Notes: generated by a model from the sequence alone, not told the origin. DNA of 8,197 nucleotides from Mycoplasmataceae bacterium (GCA_017511585.1 JAFWJI010000079.1:1-8197), one strand, 5' to 3'; shown: positions 1 through 8,197, counted from the first letter of the stretch. Numbers and translations: made by a program.

Positions 1-1
1 T

Positions 2-1057
2 GAATTAGAAAAAGAAATTAAAGATAATAAAATAACAAATAAAGAAATAGTAAAAGCAATAATTGACAATTTGAAAAATAGATATAAAATAATACTTTTT
101 AATTCAGATAATAAGAATAAAGAAGATGAGGATTTTGAAAATTATAGTAATTATTTAAGGATTGTAATAGGTGGTCATAGAATGTCTAGAGGAATAACAT
201 TCAAAAACTTATTACAAGCTTTTATTTGATATAAACCAAAAATTATCAATGCAGATAATGTAATGCAACAATGTAGATGATTTGGTTATAGAAATAAATA
301 TTTGAAACACATATCACTATTTTTAAATAAAGATTTTTTAGAAATATACAATGATTTACTTTCTTTAGAACAAGACTTATATGAACAAATAGCTATTAAT
401 CAAAGAACAGAAAATAATAAATTTTCTAAAATAAAACCATTTTTGAAATTATCAGAAAATCCATATAAAAATATATTTGGCACATATAAAGGAAGGGCTA
501 AACAAAAAAGAGTTTCTAATTTAACTTTCTCTACTCATATAATAAAAAATAATTTCAAAATGTATCAAGAAGACGAATTCTTTTTTATAAAAGAAAAATT
601 TGATAATTTTAAATCCAAAAATAAAGATGAATACGGATTTACATACCTTGAATTTAAAACATTTGAAGAATTTGTCAATTATTTTTTTGATAAAGGGAAA
701 CCATTAGAAATATATTTTGGTAACAATATTAAAAAAATAAAAGAAAAACTATATAGTTTAAATCAAACAACTATTATTAGATTTATAGATAGTAATGATT
801 CAAAAGAACGTATTATTACTGGAGAAAATGATGGAATGTATTATTGGGGAAATGGTACATATAAAAGTTCTAATATTGGTTTAGATCAAAACAAAATTAA
901 CTACATTGATATTTTGCCTCTAAAAATATATAAAAATAAAAATGATTTAGAAAAATTTGAAAAGGATATATATAGATTGAGGTTGAATTTAAATAAAAAA
1001 TTAATAGAAGAAATCAGTGAAGAGGTAGAAGGTATAATAACTAATAATTACTACTAA
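2..1057 (+). CDS. Z1-domain protein, C-terminal part (5' end outside window)
   Basis: The frame is open from base 2 to a TAA at 1055-1057, giving 351 residues; the start lies off the left edge. Fragment residues 54-66 read IVIGGHRMSRGIT and residues 88-97 read MQQCRWFGYR. This pair matches the Z1-domain signature (GG-x-x-L/M-SRG-x-T followed by Q-x-x-RWFGYR), which resembles motifs V and VI of superfamily II helicases. From family knowledge, Z1 proteins are encoded with MORC/MutL-like GHKL ATPases, nucleases and methyltransferases in restriction-modification loci, so a DNA-acting defence role is inferred. Two Trp codons are TGA (227-229, 278-280) and one is TGG (845-847). A TTG at 302 lies well inside the conserved domain and is not the real start. 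The ATPase part (Walker A/B) is not in the window, so an intact enzyme cannot be confirmed. The gene ends 50 bases before the next one, on the same strand. Confidence 0.82.
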
Positions 1058-1094
1058 TTCATTTTAATAATATTTTCTATTTTCCTTATAAATA

Positions 1095-1100
1095 TATAAT
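1095..1100 (+). promoter_or_regulatory. Probable -10 box (TATAAT) of the YigZ-family gene
   Basis: A perfect TATAAT sits 7 bases before the ATG at 1108, in the 50-base gap after the Z1 gene. Initiation 6-8 bases downstream would fall at or next to the ATG, so the message would have almost no leader. No Shine-Dalgarno-like sequence precedes this ATG, which agrees. The -35 region (around 1072-1077) shows no clear consensus. TATAAT is easy to find by chance in DNA this AT-rich. Confidence 0.4.
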
Positions 1101-1107
1101 TATTAGC

Positions 1108-1485
1108 ATGATAAAAGAAATTGCTAAATATCAATATGAAATTCAAAAATCTAAATTTATTGGAATAGCATACAATATTGATAATCTTGATATGGTGGAT
1201 GAAATATTGAATAAATTAAAAAAAGAAAATAAAAAAGCAAAACATATTTGTTATGGTTATAAAATCGAAAAAATAGATAAAACTATTTTAATTAAAGCTT
1301 CAGATGATAAAGAACCAAAAGGAACGGCTTCATTACCAATATTAAATGCAATTAATAATCTAAATTATAAAAACATTGCTCTATTTATAATTAGATATTT
1401 TGGTGGAATAAAACTAGGGGTTGGTGGTTTATATAGATCATACACAAAAGTTGCATTAGAAACATTAAAATTAATTAATATTTAA
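1108..1485 (+). CDS. YigZ/IMPACT-family protein, N-terminal domain only
   Basis: This encodes 125 residues of the UPF0029/IMPACT N-terminal domain. Visible family motifs are KSKFIG (residues 13-18), HICYGY (46-51), DDKEPKGTA (66-74) and RYFGGIKLGVGGLYR (96-110). E. coli YigZ and most bacterial members are about 200 residues, with a second C-terminal domain (DUF1949); it is absent here, and the protein stops shortly after the glycine-rich motif. The eukaryotic relative IMPACT regulates the kinase Gcn2, but the bacterial function is not well established, so none is assigned. The ATG at 1108 is the only good start: upstream in-frame codons offer no ATG, GTG or TTG, and the protein begins where family members usually do. 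No ribosome-binding site is seen. The TAA at 1483-1485 overlaps the stop of the converging minus-strand gene by 4 bases. Confidence 0.88.
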   Translation: MIKEIAKYQYEIQKSKFIGIAYNIDNLDMVDEILNKLKKENKKAKHICYGYKIEKIDKTILIKASDDKEPKGTASLPILNAINNLNYKNIALFIIRYFGGIKLGVGGLYRSYTKVALETLKLINI

Positions 1486-1499
1486 AATAAGTTAATTAA
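1471..1499. repeat. Pair of TTAATTAA palindromes across the convergent stop codons
   Basis: TTAATTAA occurs at 1471-1478 and again at 1492-1499, bracketing the overlapping stop codons of the YigZ-family gene and the DUF3137-like gene. Each copy is self-complementary, so the two could pair into an A/T-only hairpin with a 13-base loop on either strand. Such a stem would be weak, and there is no GC clamp, so a role as a bidirectional terminator is only a possibility. Confidence 0.3.
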
Positions 1500-2765
1500 T
1501 TCTTTGATTTTATCATCTAAATTATTTTGATCCTTAGTATAAATTGCAAAAACATTATTAAAAATAGCTATTCTACATTCTAATTCCACTAATTGATTTA
1601 AAATAGAAATCATTTTTGGATTTTCAATATTATTTTTAATACCAAATTTATCATTTATAAAAATTAAATTATTATCTTTTGATAAAAAGCAACCATAAAT
1701 ATACCCATAATCATTATATGGAATATAATCGTTATATTCTACTGGAATGTTTATAGAACCTTTAGAACTAAACTTAGTTATATAAGTTGTTTTTTTATCT
1801 ATTCTAAAAGATGTTCCTTTCATTTTTGCTTTATAAATAACAAAATTATTAACACTGTTAAATAATTCAATCTTTTCTATTTCATTAAAACATTCTGTAT
1901 CAATTTGTATAATTTGTTCTTTAAATATTTCTGATAAAACATTATGAAAAAATAAATGTCAATTTTGTGAATTAACATTGTTTTTTGAATCTAAAACTTT
2001 ATTAATAATTAAACTATGATCTTCTGATGGTAATAATGTTGTTAATCAAGAATAATTTAATGCCTGATATAAATTATAATAATAATCAATAACTGACTGA
2101 AATAAATCATTTGAAAAACTCTCTATTGTAGATTTTTTATTTTGCAAAAAATAAAAAATTATTTTTTCTAAATTATTTTTTCAAATTAATGAAATATTAG
2201 AGTTTTCAAATTCATTATAGATAAAACTATTTTGTTTTTTTCATTTTAAAGTTTTAAAACTATTTGATTTATTATCTTCTTTTAAAAACATTTCTTGAGC
2301 ATAAGGAGTAAATAACATCCTAAATTGTAAATCATCATTTCTTATTCAATTATATTTTGTATCAAATTCACTATTTTCTAATGGAGGGTAATTATTTTTT
2401 TTATTAAATTTTTTTGTTGATAAAGAATTTGATTTATTTTCAAAAGAGAATTCTAAATTACTACATGAACTCATAAAAAAATATGACTTACGACTTTTTT
2501 CTATTCTAAATGCTGGATGAGTATAATCTGCATACACGACTTCTGACTCTGTTTCACCTTTAGAATTTGTATAATAAATTGTTCCACTTCCAGTATAGGT
2601 TGCAAAGTATTTGATTAAACTTTGATTAGATTTATGAATAACAATTTTATTTTTATCTAAAATACCTCACGAAGATAAATATGTATTAGATTCATTGGTA
2701 TTTTCTAAATCAAAAAATGTTAATGATTTAATTTCATCAATTAATAAGTTTGGAATGGGTCCCAT
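1482..2765 (-). CDS. C-terminal fragment of the DUF3137-like protein (up to 427 aa from first ATG)
   Basis: Downstream of the TAA the frame stays open for 460 codons. The first ATG is at 2765, which would give 427 residues starting MGPIPNLLIDE. No Shine-Dalgarno-like sequence lies close to it, and about 32 codons that look like part of the conserved domain (KIIKSFDFDVFFNHFN) lie before it. Independent translation from this ATG is therefore doubtful. The fragment holds the GSG-containing segment, the LFTP motif and the C-terminal extension with a YGCFLSKDNN stretch near its end. It has no predicted membrane segment of its own. In-frame TGA (Trp) codons include 2346-2348, 2241-2243, 2181-2183, 2046-2048 and 1959-1961. 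Confidence 0.4.
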
Positions 2766-2849
2766 ATGTTGATATTCAATAATTCCATTAAAATGATTAA
2801 AAAAAACATCAAAATCAAAACTTTTAATAATTTTTTGATGAAATAAAAG

Positions 2850-2870
2850 TTTATTTTTTATTTTTTATTT
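2850..2870. repeat. Three tandem copies of heptamer TTTATTT (AAATAAA on the coding strand)
   Basis: Positions 2850-2856, 2857-2863 and 2864-2870 are identical TTTATTT units. On the minus (coding) strand they read AAATAAA three times, 21 bases or seven codons, translated K-stop-K-I-K-N-K. The first unit met by the ribosome supplies the in-frame TAA. Because 21 is a multiple of three, the frame downstream is unchanged. The array sits just after the transmembrane segment of the DUF3137-like protein. Confidence 0.85.
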
Positions 2871-3185
2871 AATTTCAAGTTGATATTTTGTTTTTTCATT
2901 ATTCAATTTTTTAAATCAATTAAACGATCAATAAAAAGGAATGAATAATAAAATTATTGAAAAAATAACACTTATAATAGATAAGAAATACTTTGATTTA
3001 CTAAAATTTTTTTTATATTTATCTGTTGAAAATAAAATCTCTTTTTCTAAATAATTTGTTTGATCAATGGTATCTTGATCAAATATTTTAGATTTTATTT
3101 CAATATATTTTGCTTCAAATTGAGGAAGAATATTTTTATTTCAAAAATCACTATTTTTTATATTTTCTTTACTTGCAAAAAGCAT
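2865..3185 (-). CDS. N-terminal fragment of the DUF3137-like protein (106 aa)
   Basis: This is what would be translated from the ATG at 3185 up to the TAA at 2865-2867. It contains a soluble N-terminus of about 64 residues, one hydrophobic segment (about 66-88), and a short lysine-rich tail ending in YQLEIK. A weak purine run (AAAAAGAG) precedes the ATG. The start MLFASKEN resembles that of the LemA protein just upstream (MLFTSKDQ). If made, the product would be a small single-pass membrane protein without the conserved domain. Confidence 0.5.
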
Positions 3186-3211
3186 TTTTAACTCTTTTTA
3201 TGTTTTTAATT

Positions 3212-3862
3212 TTAGTAAAAATTAATTTTTACATCATTTTTAACACTTTCATTAGATTTAAATAAGTTTAAACCATGATATCCTTTTTTATCAACTACAG
3301 CACACATTGGAAAATTATAAATTGTAGTATTAAATAAAGTAACATCTGCATTGTATAATCTTCTAGCTGCTGCTATTTCTTTTTCTATCATTGTTGATTC
3401 GTTCATTAATTTTGTTATTGAAGAATCAGCACCTAATGAAGGATAATTTTCAAAAGCCATTGAAAGGCCTGTAGAAATTTTGTTTAATGTTTCATTTTTT
3501 AAAGTCAAATTGTTATCATTATAATTTGAACGATATTTTGCAAGATTTTCATAAATATCTTTATTAAATTGAACTTGATTTTTTACACTATCTACTAGCT
3601 TATTTAATGTATCAAATCTTTTTTGTAATTGAATTTCAATTCCAGAAGCACTTTCATTTATTTTTGTTTGCATTGCATTTAATTGATTCATTTTTGAAAT
3701 ATGTATTACTCAATAATAAATTGAAAAAGTTATTATGTATAAAAATACAAGCATTCCTCTTTGGTTTTTTGTTGATTTTACAGGACCTAATTGATTTATT
3801 GCTTGGGCTTCAAAGGGTCTATTATCTTTTGGTTGTTCTTGATCTTTAGATGTAAATAACAT
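3212..3862 (-). CDS. lemA: LemA family protein
   Basis: This encodes 216 residues. Residues 1-36 are a hydrophilic N-terminus, 37-53 a transmembrane segment (MLVFLYIITFSIYYWVI, with Trp51 encoded by TGA), and the rest the helical LemA domain. Diagnostic stretches are IEIQLQKRFDTLNKLVDSVK (75-94), IEKEIAAARRLYNADV (159-174) and NTTIYNFP (178-185); they match the family's QLQRRxDLIPNLV, ENKIAxARxxYN and YNxxIxxFP motifs. The domain is expected to be a bundle of long helices beside the membrane; the biochemical role of LemA is not known. Typical family length is about 180-200 residues, so this is complete, with a longer cytoplasm-like N-terminus. The ATG at 3862 is chosen because a TAG lies ten codons upstream and an AAAGAGG precedes it at 5-base spacing. 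The gene follows the large surface protein by 84 bases and precedes the DUF3137-like gene, its usual partner, by 26. Confidence 0.92.
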
Positions 3863-3867
3863 TCTTG

Positions 3868-3874
3868 CCTCTTT
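3868..3874 (-). promoter_or_regulatory. Ribosome-binding site of lemA
   Basis: The coding strand reads AAAGAGG, then CAAGA, then the ATG at 3862. This is a good Shine-Dalgarno match at 5-base spacing, and it settles the start of lemA 21 codons before the transmembrane segment would otherwise force an internal methionine (residue 37 or 58). Confidence 0.65.
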
Positions 3875-3946
3875 ACTAATTAATTCTAACTAAAATCAAT
3901 TAATTAAAAAAATACATTTCATTTTAATATCATTACTAAATTATTA

Positions 3947-6900
3947 TTATAATGCAATAAATATAATTCCTAATAACATTAAACTTAAACCTAATATAAA
4001 TCCTAAAATTAATAATCACTTAATTATTGGATAATTTATTAATTTTGTTTTGTTGTTTTTATTAAATACACCTATTGATGAAGTTGTTAAAATCCCTAGT
4101 CCAGATAGTATTAATATTGTTCATCATATATATTTTAAAGTAGGTTCTAATATTAATAAAGAAGCATTTATTGTTACTATTCTTGTAGATAATATTGTTT
4201 GATCTTTAATAATATCATTTGATAAATTTATTAAATTAGCTTGACCATTTCTTCCTGATAAATTTGCTGTTAAATTTTCATAATTATATGTTCCATATAA
4301 TATATTTGATCATATAGATAATTCAGAGCTATTAAACTGAGAATTAGAATTTAAAATATCTTGAATTCTTTCTATTATTTTATTATTTGTTGATTTATTG
4401 TTTTCATTCATTAATTGATTTAATCTAAAATTTAAAGCAATATAAATATTTGCCGAACTAATTAAATCATCCAAATAAAAAGTTTTAATATTTTGATCAT
4501 TAATTTTGAAATGTCTATTTGGTAAATTTGTTGTAATATTAACAATTATTTTTTGGAAACTATTTAATAATTCATTTTCTAATTCTAAACTATTAATAGG
4601 TTTTCCTGTTTCTAACATTTGATTAATTAAGTTTTGAATATCAAAAAAGTTTTCATTTGCCAAAGCTGATATTAGCTCACTATAAATTAAAACTTTATTT
4701 TTCTTTGATATAGGTTGATCAGAAACGAAAGAAACTAATAAATTAGATCCATTTTTTTCAGAATTAAAAGAATCAAAAGCCATTTTTGTAATTTGTGATT
4801 TAAAAATTGAATTACCTAAATATGGACCATTTTCTGTATTTTTAAAATATAACAAATCAAAAAGAGATTTAATACTTGTAGTTAAATTAACATTTTTAGA
4901 ATCAATTAAATTATTTATTAAATATTGATTATAAGAAATTAGTTTCATTTGACCTATTGTAGTAAAAATTTGATTACCAGATTTTAATGAAGTGAAATTA
5001 GAATTATTCAAATTCTTTTCAAACACATTTTTTATTGAATCATATATTGGATTATATTGTTTAGATTCAAATTCATTATTTATTGTTCCAAATTGTGCTT
5101 TTATCAAAGTGCCTAAGTGATTAGCTAATTGATCTTTAACTTCTTGATTTAAATTTGAAAATTGTATTTCATTTGTTAAATTGTTTGTTACTTTGTTTTT
5201 AATTAAATTAATAACTTCATTAAGTGTATTATCAATAATTACTGAATCAACAGTAAATTCAGTGATTTTAGTTAATCAATTTTCTACTATTAAATGAGCA
5301 TAATTACCATTGCCAACAAGATAACGATTATGATCTTCATTTAATTTAAATAGATTCTCACTTATTCTAGCTAATGTATTTCAATTTTTATTTAAAAATT
5401 GATAAATTTCATAAGGAGTGCCAGATAAATGTTTATTGTTTTTTTTAATATTTACAAAATTATTATTTTTTTCATCTCCACTTCAAATAGATACATTTCC
5501 TAAATCTAATTTTAAATTTTTAAATGTTGTTGAATTTGGATTACTAAATTCTTGATAAACATCACTTAATAAATTTATAGCAATTGTTCTTTGATCAATA
5601 ATTTCATTTGCTAAAATGGTTGAATTTTCAGTTTGAGAATTTGTTTCATCAACAACATTAGGTTTTCTATTGAAAATTTTATTTGTTGGATCTAATATTT
5701 CTATAAATTTGGTTGTTTGTGCTCTGTCAATATTATTTCATCCATTTTTTTCTCTATTTCCTATTGCATAAAAATCATCATAAAATTCTAATGTTTGTTG
5801 AGCAAGTTGGTTTTTAGAAAAATAACTAGAAGCTAATTTTATTGTACTTTTATTAACAAAATCATTAGCTACTGAATCGATTAAATCATTTTTTAATCCA
5901 GAATACATGTCATATAAATTAGGTTTCAAAATAGAAGGACTATCTTTAACAAGAATTTTAATATCTTGTTGTGAATTTGTTAATGAACCATTTTGATAAA
6001 TGTTTATTGGTTTATATGAAAACATATTTTGTGATAAATTTGAATTAGTAGATGAAGCATAATATAATGGCAAATCAAAACTTAAACCATTACCTTGTCA
6101 AAAAGTTAATTGTCTTTTTCTTTCTACATTATTTATTCGACTAGAAGATAAAGAAGAGCTAAAAAATTCAATTGAATTAATAACAGAAGAAGAATCTAAA
6201 TTTAATAATTTTGTATCTTCAGAAGATAAACCTATTATGCTTCTAAATGTTGAATTTTTATCAAATTGAATATCTAATATTCCAAATTTAGATCCAACAA
6301 CTAAATTTGTTCCATAAAAAGTATCAGAATCAGTTACAAATCTTATATTTGACATTGATTCTTCTTCCTTTAAACGAACAAATATTTCATATTTTTGAAT
6401 AAGCGGATTGTAATTAATTAAAAAATTGTTAAATGAATTTAAATCATCATCAATAATTTCATCATTAGAATCTTCTCATCTACCAAAAACATCTAATTGA
6501 GTAGAAAGTTTGCTTATATCAAAAGAAGAATTAGCAATTGATTCAAAAACAACATTTTTTAATTGTTCTTGGTCATTTTTAATATATAAAACACCTTTTT
6601 TAGCTACTGAGTTTTGTGTTTTTTTATACTCAAACATTATTCCATAATTACCTAAAACTTCATAATCAATTTCAGCAATTTTTACTAAAGTAGAAAAACC
6701 TTGACCAGCAACATTTTCTATACCATTGCTTTCGCTTTTTGTAGAAGGATTAAGTGCATCAATTTTTGTAAATTTATTTGAAGATAATCTTTTTATTTTT
6801 TTACCTTCAACAATACCTGATAATTGCAATAATTTATTTTCAATATTTTCAACACCAGGAATATCAGACATTGTTTCAAAATAGTTATTTTGACTTTTTA

Positions 6901-7369
6901 TAACATCTATAAAAGAATCTTTTAAATGATACATAGGATTTGATGGATCCATATTATTTAATTGGTTTATTGTATTTTGATATTCAGCAAAAGTGTTTAA
7001 CAAATTAAAAAGTTCTGATAACTCTTCTTTAATAAAAGATGTTCCTTCTAATTTAGAAATATTAGTTGAAAAATCTTGTCATTTTTTTAAATTATCCTTA
7101 TTAATAAAATCAGTATTTGATGATAGATTTAAAACAGGGGTATTTTCTGCTGATAATTTCTCAGATACATAAACAAGATCTGTAGGAATTTGTAATTCCT
7201 CTAAATTTTCAAAATTATTTGAAATATCCCTTGTTTTTTTAACGTGGTTTTTTTGATTATTAAATTGAAAATCTTTGTTTTGTTTAGATACAAAAACACT
7301 TGATGATGTTATTGATGTTATTGAGAATATTAAAGGTGATGTAAGTAATATTTTTTTAGTTAATTTCAT
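3947..7369 (-). CDS. Large secreted/membrane-anchored surface protein, unrecognised family (1140 aa)
   Basis: The frame is continuous once 11 TGA codons are read as Trp (for example 7079, 6476, 6098, 5738, 4310, 4016); no TGG is used. Residues 1-27 form a signal peptide: basic MKLTKK, then a hydrophobic ILLTSPLIFSITSITSSSVFV core, with no lipobox cysteine. Residues about 30-1078 are a long Asn/Ser/Lys-rich ectodomain. Two hydrophobic segments at about 1080-1102 (after KYIWW) and 1118-1140 flank a lysine-rich loop, so the C-terminus is a membrane hairpin. I found no cysteine in the whole protein. I do not recognise the family; no enzymatic motif is visible. The start is the ATG at 7369, not an upstream TTG, because AAAAGGGGAA precedes it and the signal peptide begins there. 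It overlaps the preceding gene by 14 bases, suggesting translational coupling. Three consecutive TAA codons end the gene (3941-3949). Confidence 0.85.
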
Positions 7370-8195
7370 TGGTATTCCCCTTTTCAATATCTTTTTTAAT
7401 AACATCTTCAGTTTTTTCTTTATTTAAATTTAAATAAGGTTTATTATCTTTCATAATTATCGATATCATTGAGATTTTAATAATAAGTGATATTGATAAT
7501 CCTAAAATTAAAATAACTGGAATTAAAACAAATATTTGATTACTAATATTTTTTTCAATTGATAAATTATTTGTACTTAAATATCCACTAAATAAAATAA
7601 TAAATAAACCTAATAATATAGAAGAAATAATTGTTGGAGATGAAATTGCTTTGTTTTTTAAATTTGGAATATTTACTTGGAAAATAAAACTAGTAGAATA
7701 TAAAATAAAAATTGAACTAAAACACATAATAATCATCGCTATTCTTTCAACAATATTAATTTCTGATATATTTAATGTAATAATAATTCCTTGTATTACA
7801 CTAGTTTTTACTAGTATAAATCATGATAATATATCTAATAACAATCAATTATCAATTCTTCTAAAGAACTTGAATAAAATGTTTTTTGAATTTTTTTGAT
7901 CACTTTTTAATTTAATATAAATTATTGTAATAATATAAGGAATTATTAAAAATAAATCTATTAAAAATTCAAATATTATTGAGATGTGATTAAATTTAAA
8001 TACAAAACTATTATTGCTAATTAATAATCCAATAGAATAAGTAATTACCAAAACAGAAGAAATTATTATAGAAACATATTTTGAAATTTCTCAATCTTGA
8101 ATTATTGTTATTTCATCATCAGTTTTTTCACTAATTAAAGAATCTCTAAATCTTTTTATATAGAAAATACCAAAACCAAAAATTAATAAAGATAA
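7356..8195 (-). CDS. Polytopic membrane protein, C-terminal 279 residues (5' end outside window)
   Basis: The frame is open from the right edge to a TAA at 7356-7358; the start is not in the window. The visible fragment has about seven hydrophobic segments, at fragment residues 1-13, 41-59, 70-95, 117-141, 152-173, 188-206 and 220-248. Short loops are rich in Lys/Arg (KRFRD at 14-18, KLKSDQKNSK at 95-104, FRRIDN at 111-116), and a charged tail (249-279, ending KKDIEKGNTNEIN) is probably cytoplasmic. TGA codes for Trp at, for example, 7821-7823, 7845-7847 and 8091-8093. No transporter signature, ATPase motif or catalytic residue set is evident, and I do not recognise the family. Its last 14 bases overlap the start of the large surface protein, so the two are very likely co-expressed and may form a complex. 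Confidence 0.78.
7375..7384 (-). promoter_or_regulatory. Ribosome-binding site of the large surface protein
   Basis: The coding strand reads AAAAGGGGAA, with GGGG ending 7 bases before the ATG at 7369. A run of four G is striking in this AT-rich DNA. It lies inside the last codons of the upstream membrane-protein gene, so ribosomes finishing that gene could restart here. Confidence 0.7.
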
Positions 8196-8197
8196 AA

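Larger units (their letters stand above)
1482..3185 (-). pseudogene. DUF3137-like membrane protein, interrupted by an in-frame TAA
   Basis: With TGA read as Trp, the frame from the ATG at 3185 to the TAA at 1482-1484 is 567 codons, with a single in-frame stop, TAA at codon 107 (2865-2867). Residues 1-64 are hydrophilic and charged; about 66-88 is a transmembrane segment ending in IPFYWSF. After the stop come a compact domain with YTGSGTIYYTNSKGETESE (from residue 197), FRMLFTPYAQEMF (about 288-300), and a long mycoplasma-type extension. The GSG/KGET region and the LFTP motif fit DUF3137, whose genes are commonly next to lemA, as here (26-base gap). Both halves lie in the same frame, and together have the length and order of one protein, so a nonsense change is more likely than two original genes. 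The function of the family is unknown. A sequencing error, or real expression of one fragment, remains possible. Confidence 0.7.

Noticed and set aside
302..1057. A separate gene starting at the TTG at 302
   Set aside because: The frame is open upstream through two TGA (Trp) codons, and the Z1 motifs span that point, so 302 is internal.
2850..2870. Slip-strand phase variation at the heptamer repeat
   Set aside because: The upstream reading frame meets AAA TAA in the first unit whatever the copy number, so gain or loss of single units cannot turn the full-length protein on.
3607..3849. Open frame of 80 codons on the plus strand
   Set aside because: It lies entirely opposite lemA, whose protein motifs are unmistakable; the hydrophobic product is a shadow of that gene.
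3863..3946. A promoter for lemA in the 84-base gap after the large gene
   Set aside because: TATTAAAAT and TAGAAT on the coding strand are possible -10 boxes, but neither has a convincing -35 partner and such matches are common in this AT-rich DNA.
3947..7369. Several short minus-strand genes in this stretch under the standard code
   Set aside because: All pieces share one frame and are separated only by TGA codons, with no TAA or TAG between 7369 and 3950; they are one gene in translation table 4.
7651..7899. Open frame of 82 codons on the plus strand
   Set aside because: It lies opposite the polytopic membrane protein gene and has no family resemblance or ribosome-binding site.
3947..8195. 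Membrane genes of a mycoplasma F1-like ATPase cluster (a polytopic protein followed by a large signal-peptide protein)
   Set aside because: The general layout is reminiscent, but no alpha/beta-like ATPase subunits follow; the next genes are lemA and the DUF3137-like gene. Sequence comparison would be needed to revive the idea.

Overview
The window is very AT-rich (I did not compute GC) and reads coherently only when TGA codes for tryptophan. With TGA as stop, every minus-strand gene breaks into pieces; with TGA as Trp the pieces join in one frame. This points to a Mollicute, most likely a Mycoplasma-type genome (translation table 4). Many other signs fit: overlapping genes, short or absent intergenic gaps, a leaderless-looking promoter, and a large secreted protein with no cysteine.

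Layout. The left end (2-1057, plus strand) is the last 351 residues of a Z1-domain protein. This family is related to superfamily II helicases and is usually found in restriction-modification or defence neighbourhoods. Next is a short plus-strand YigZ/IMPACT-family gene (1108-1485) that holds only the N-terminal domain. Its stop overlaps the stop of the converging minus-strand operon by 4 bases.

The rest of the window (8197 down to 1482, minus strand) looks like one operon of four genes. In transcription order these are: a polytopic membrane protein cut by the right edge (8195-7356); a 1140-residue protein with a signal peptide and a C-terminal transmembrane hairpin (7369-3947), whose start overlaps the previous gene by 14 bases; a LemA-family protein (3862-3212); and a DUF3137-like membrane protein (3185-1482). 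The last one is interrupted by an in-frame TAA inside three tandem copies of a 7-base repeat.

How they may work together. LemA and DUF3137 proteins are a recurring gene pair of unknown function. Here they follow two mycoplasma-type envelope proteins, so the operon probably encodes a membrane-surface assembly with a large extracellular part. I cannot assign its activity. The Z1 gene belongs to a separate, probably defence-related, locus that continues off the left edge. There is no stretch over 300 bases without a gene. I saw no RNA gene, insertion sequence or CRISPR array.
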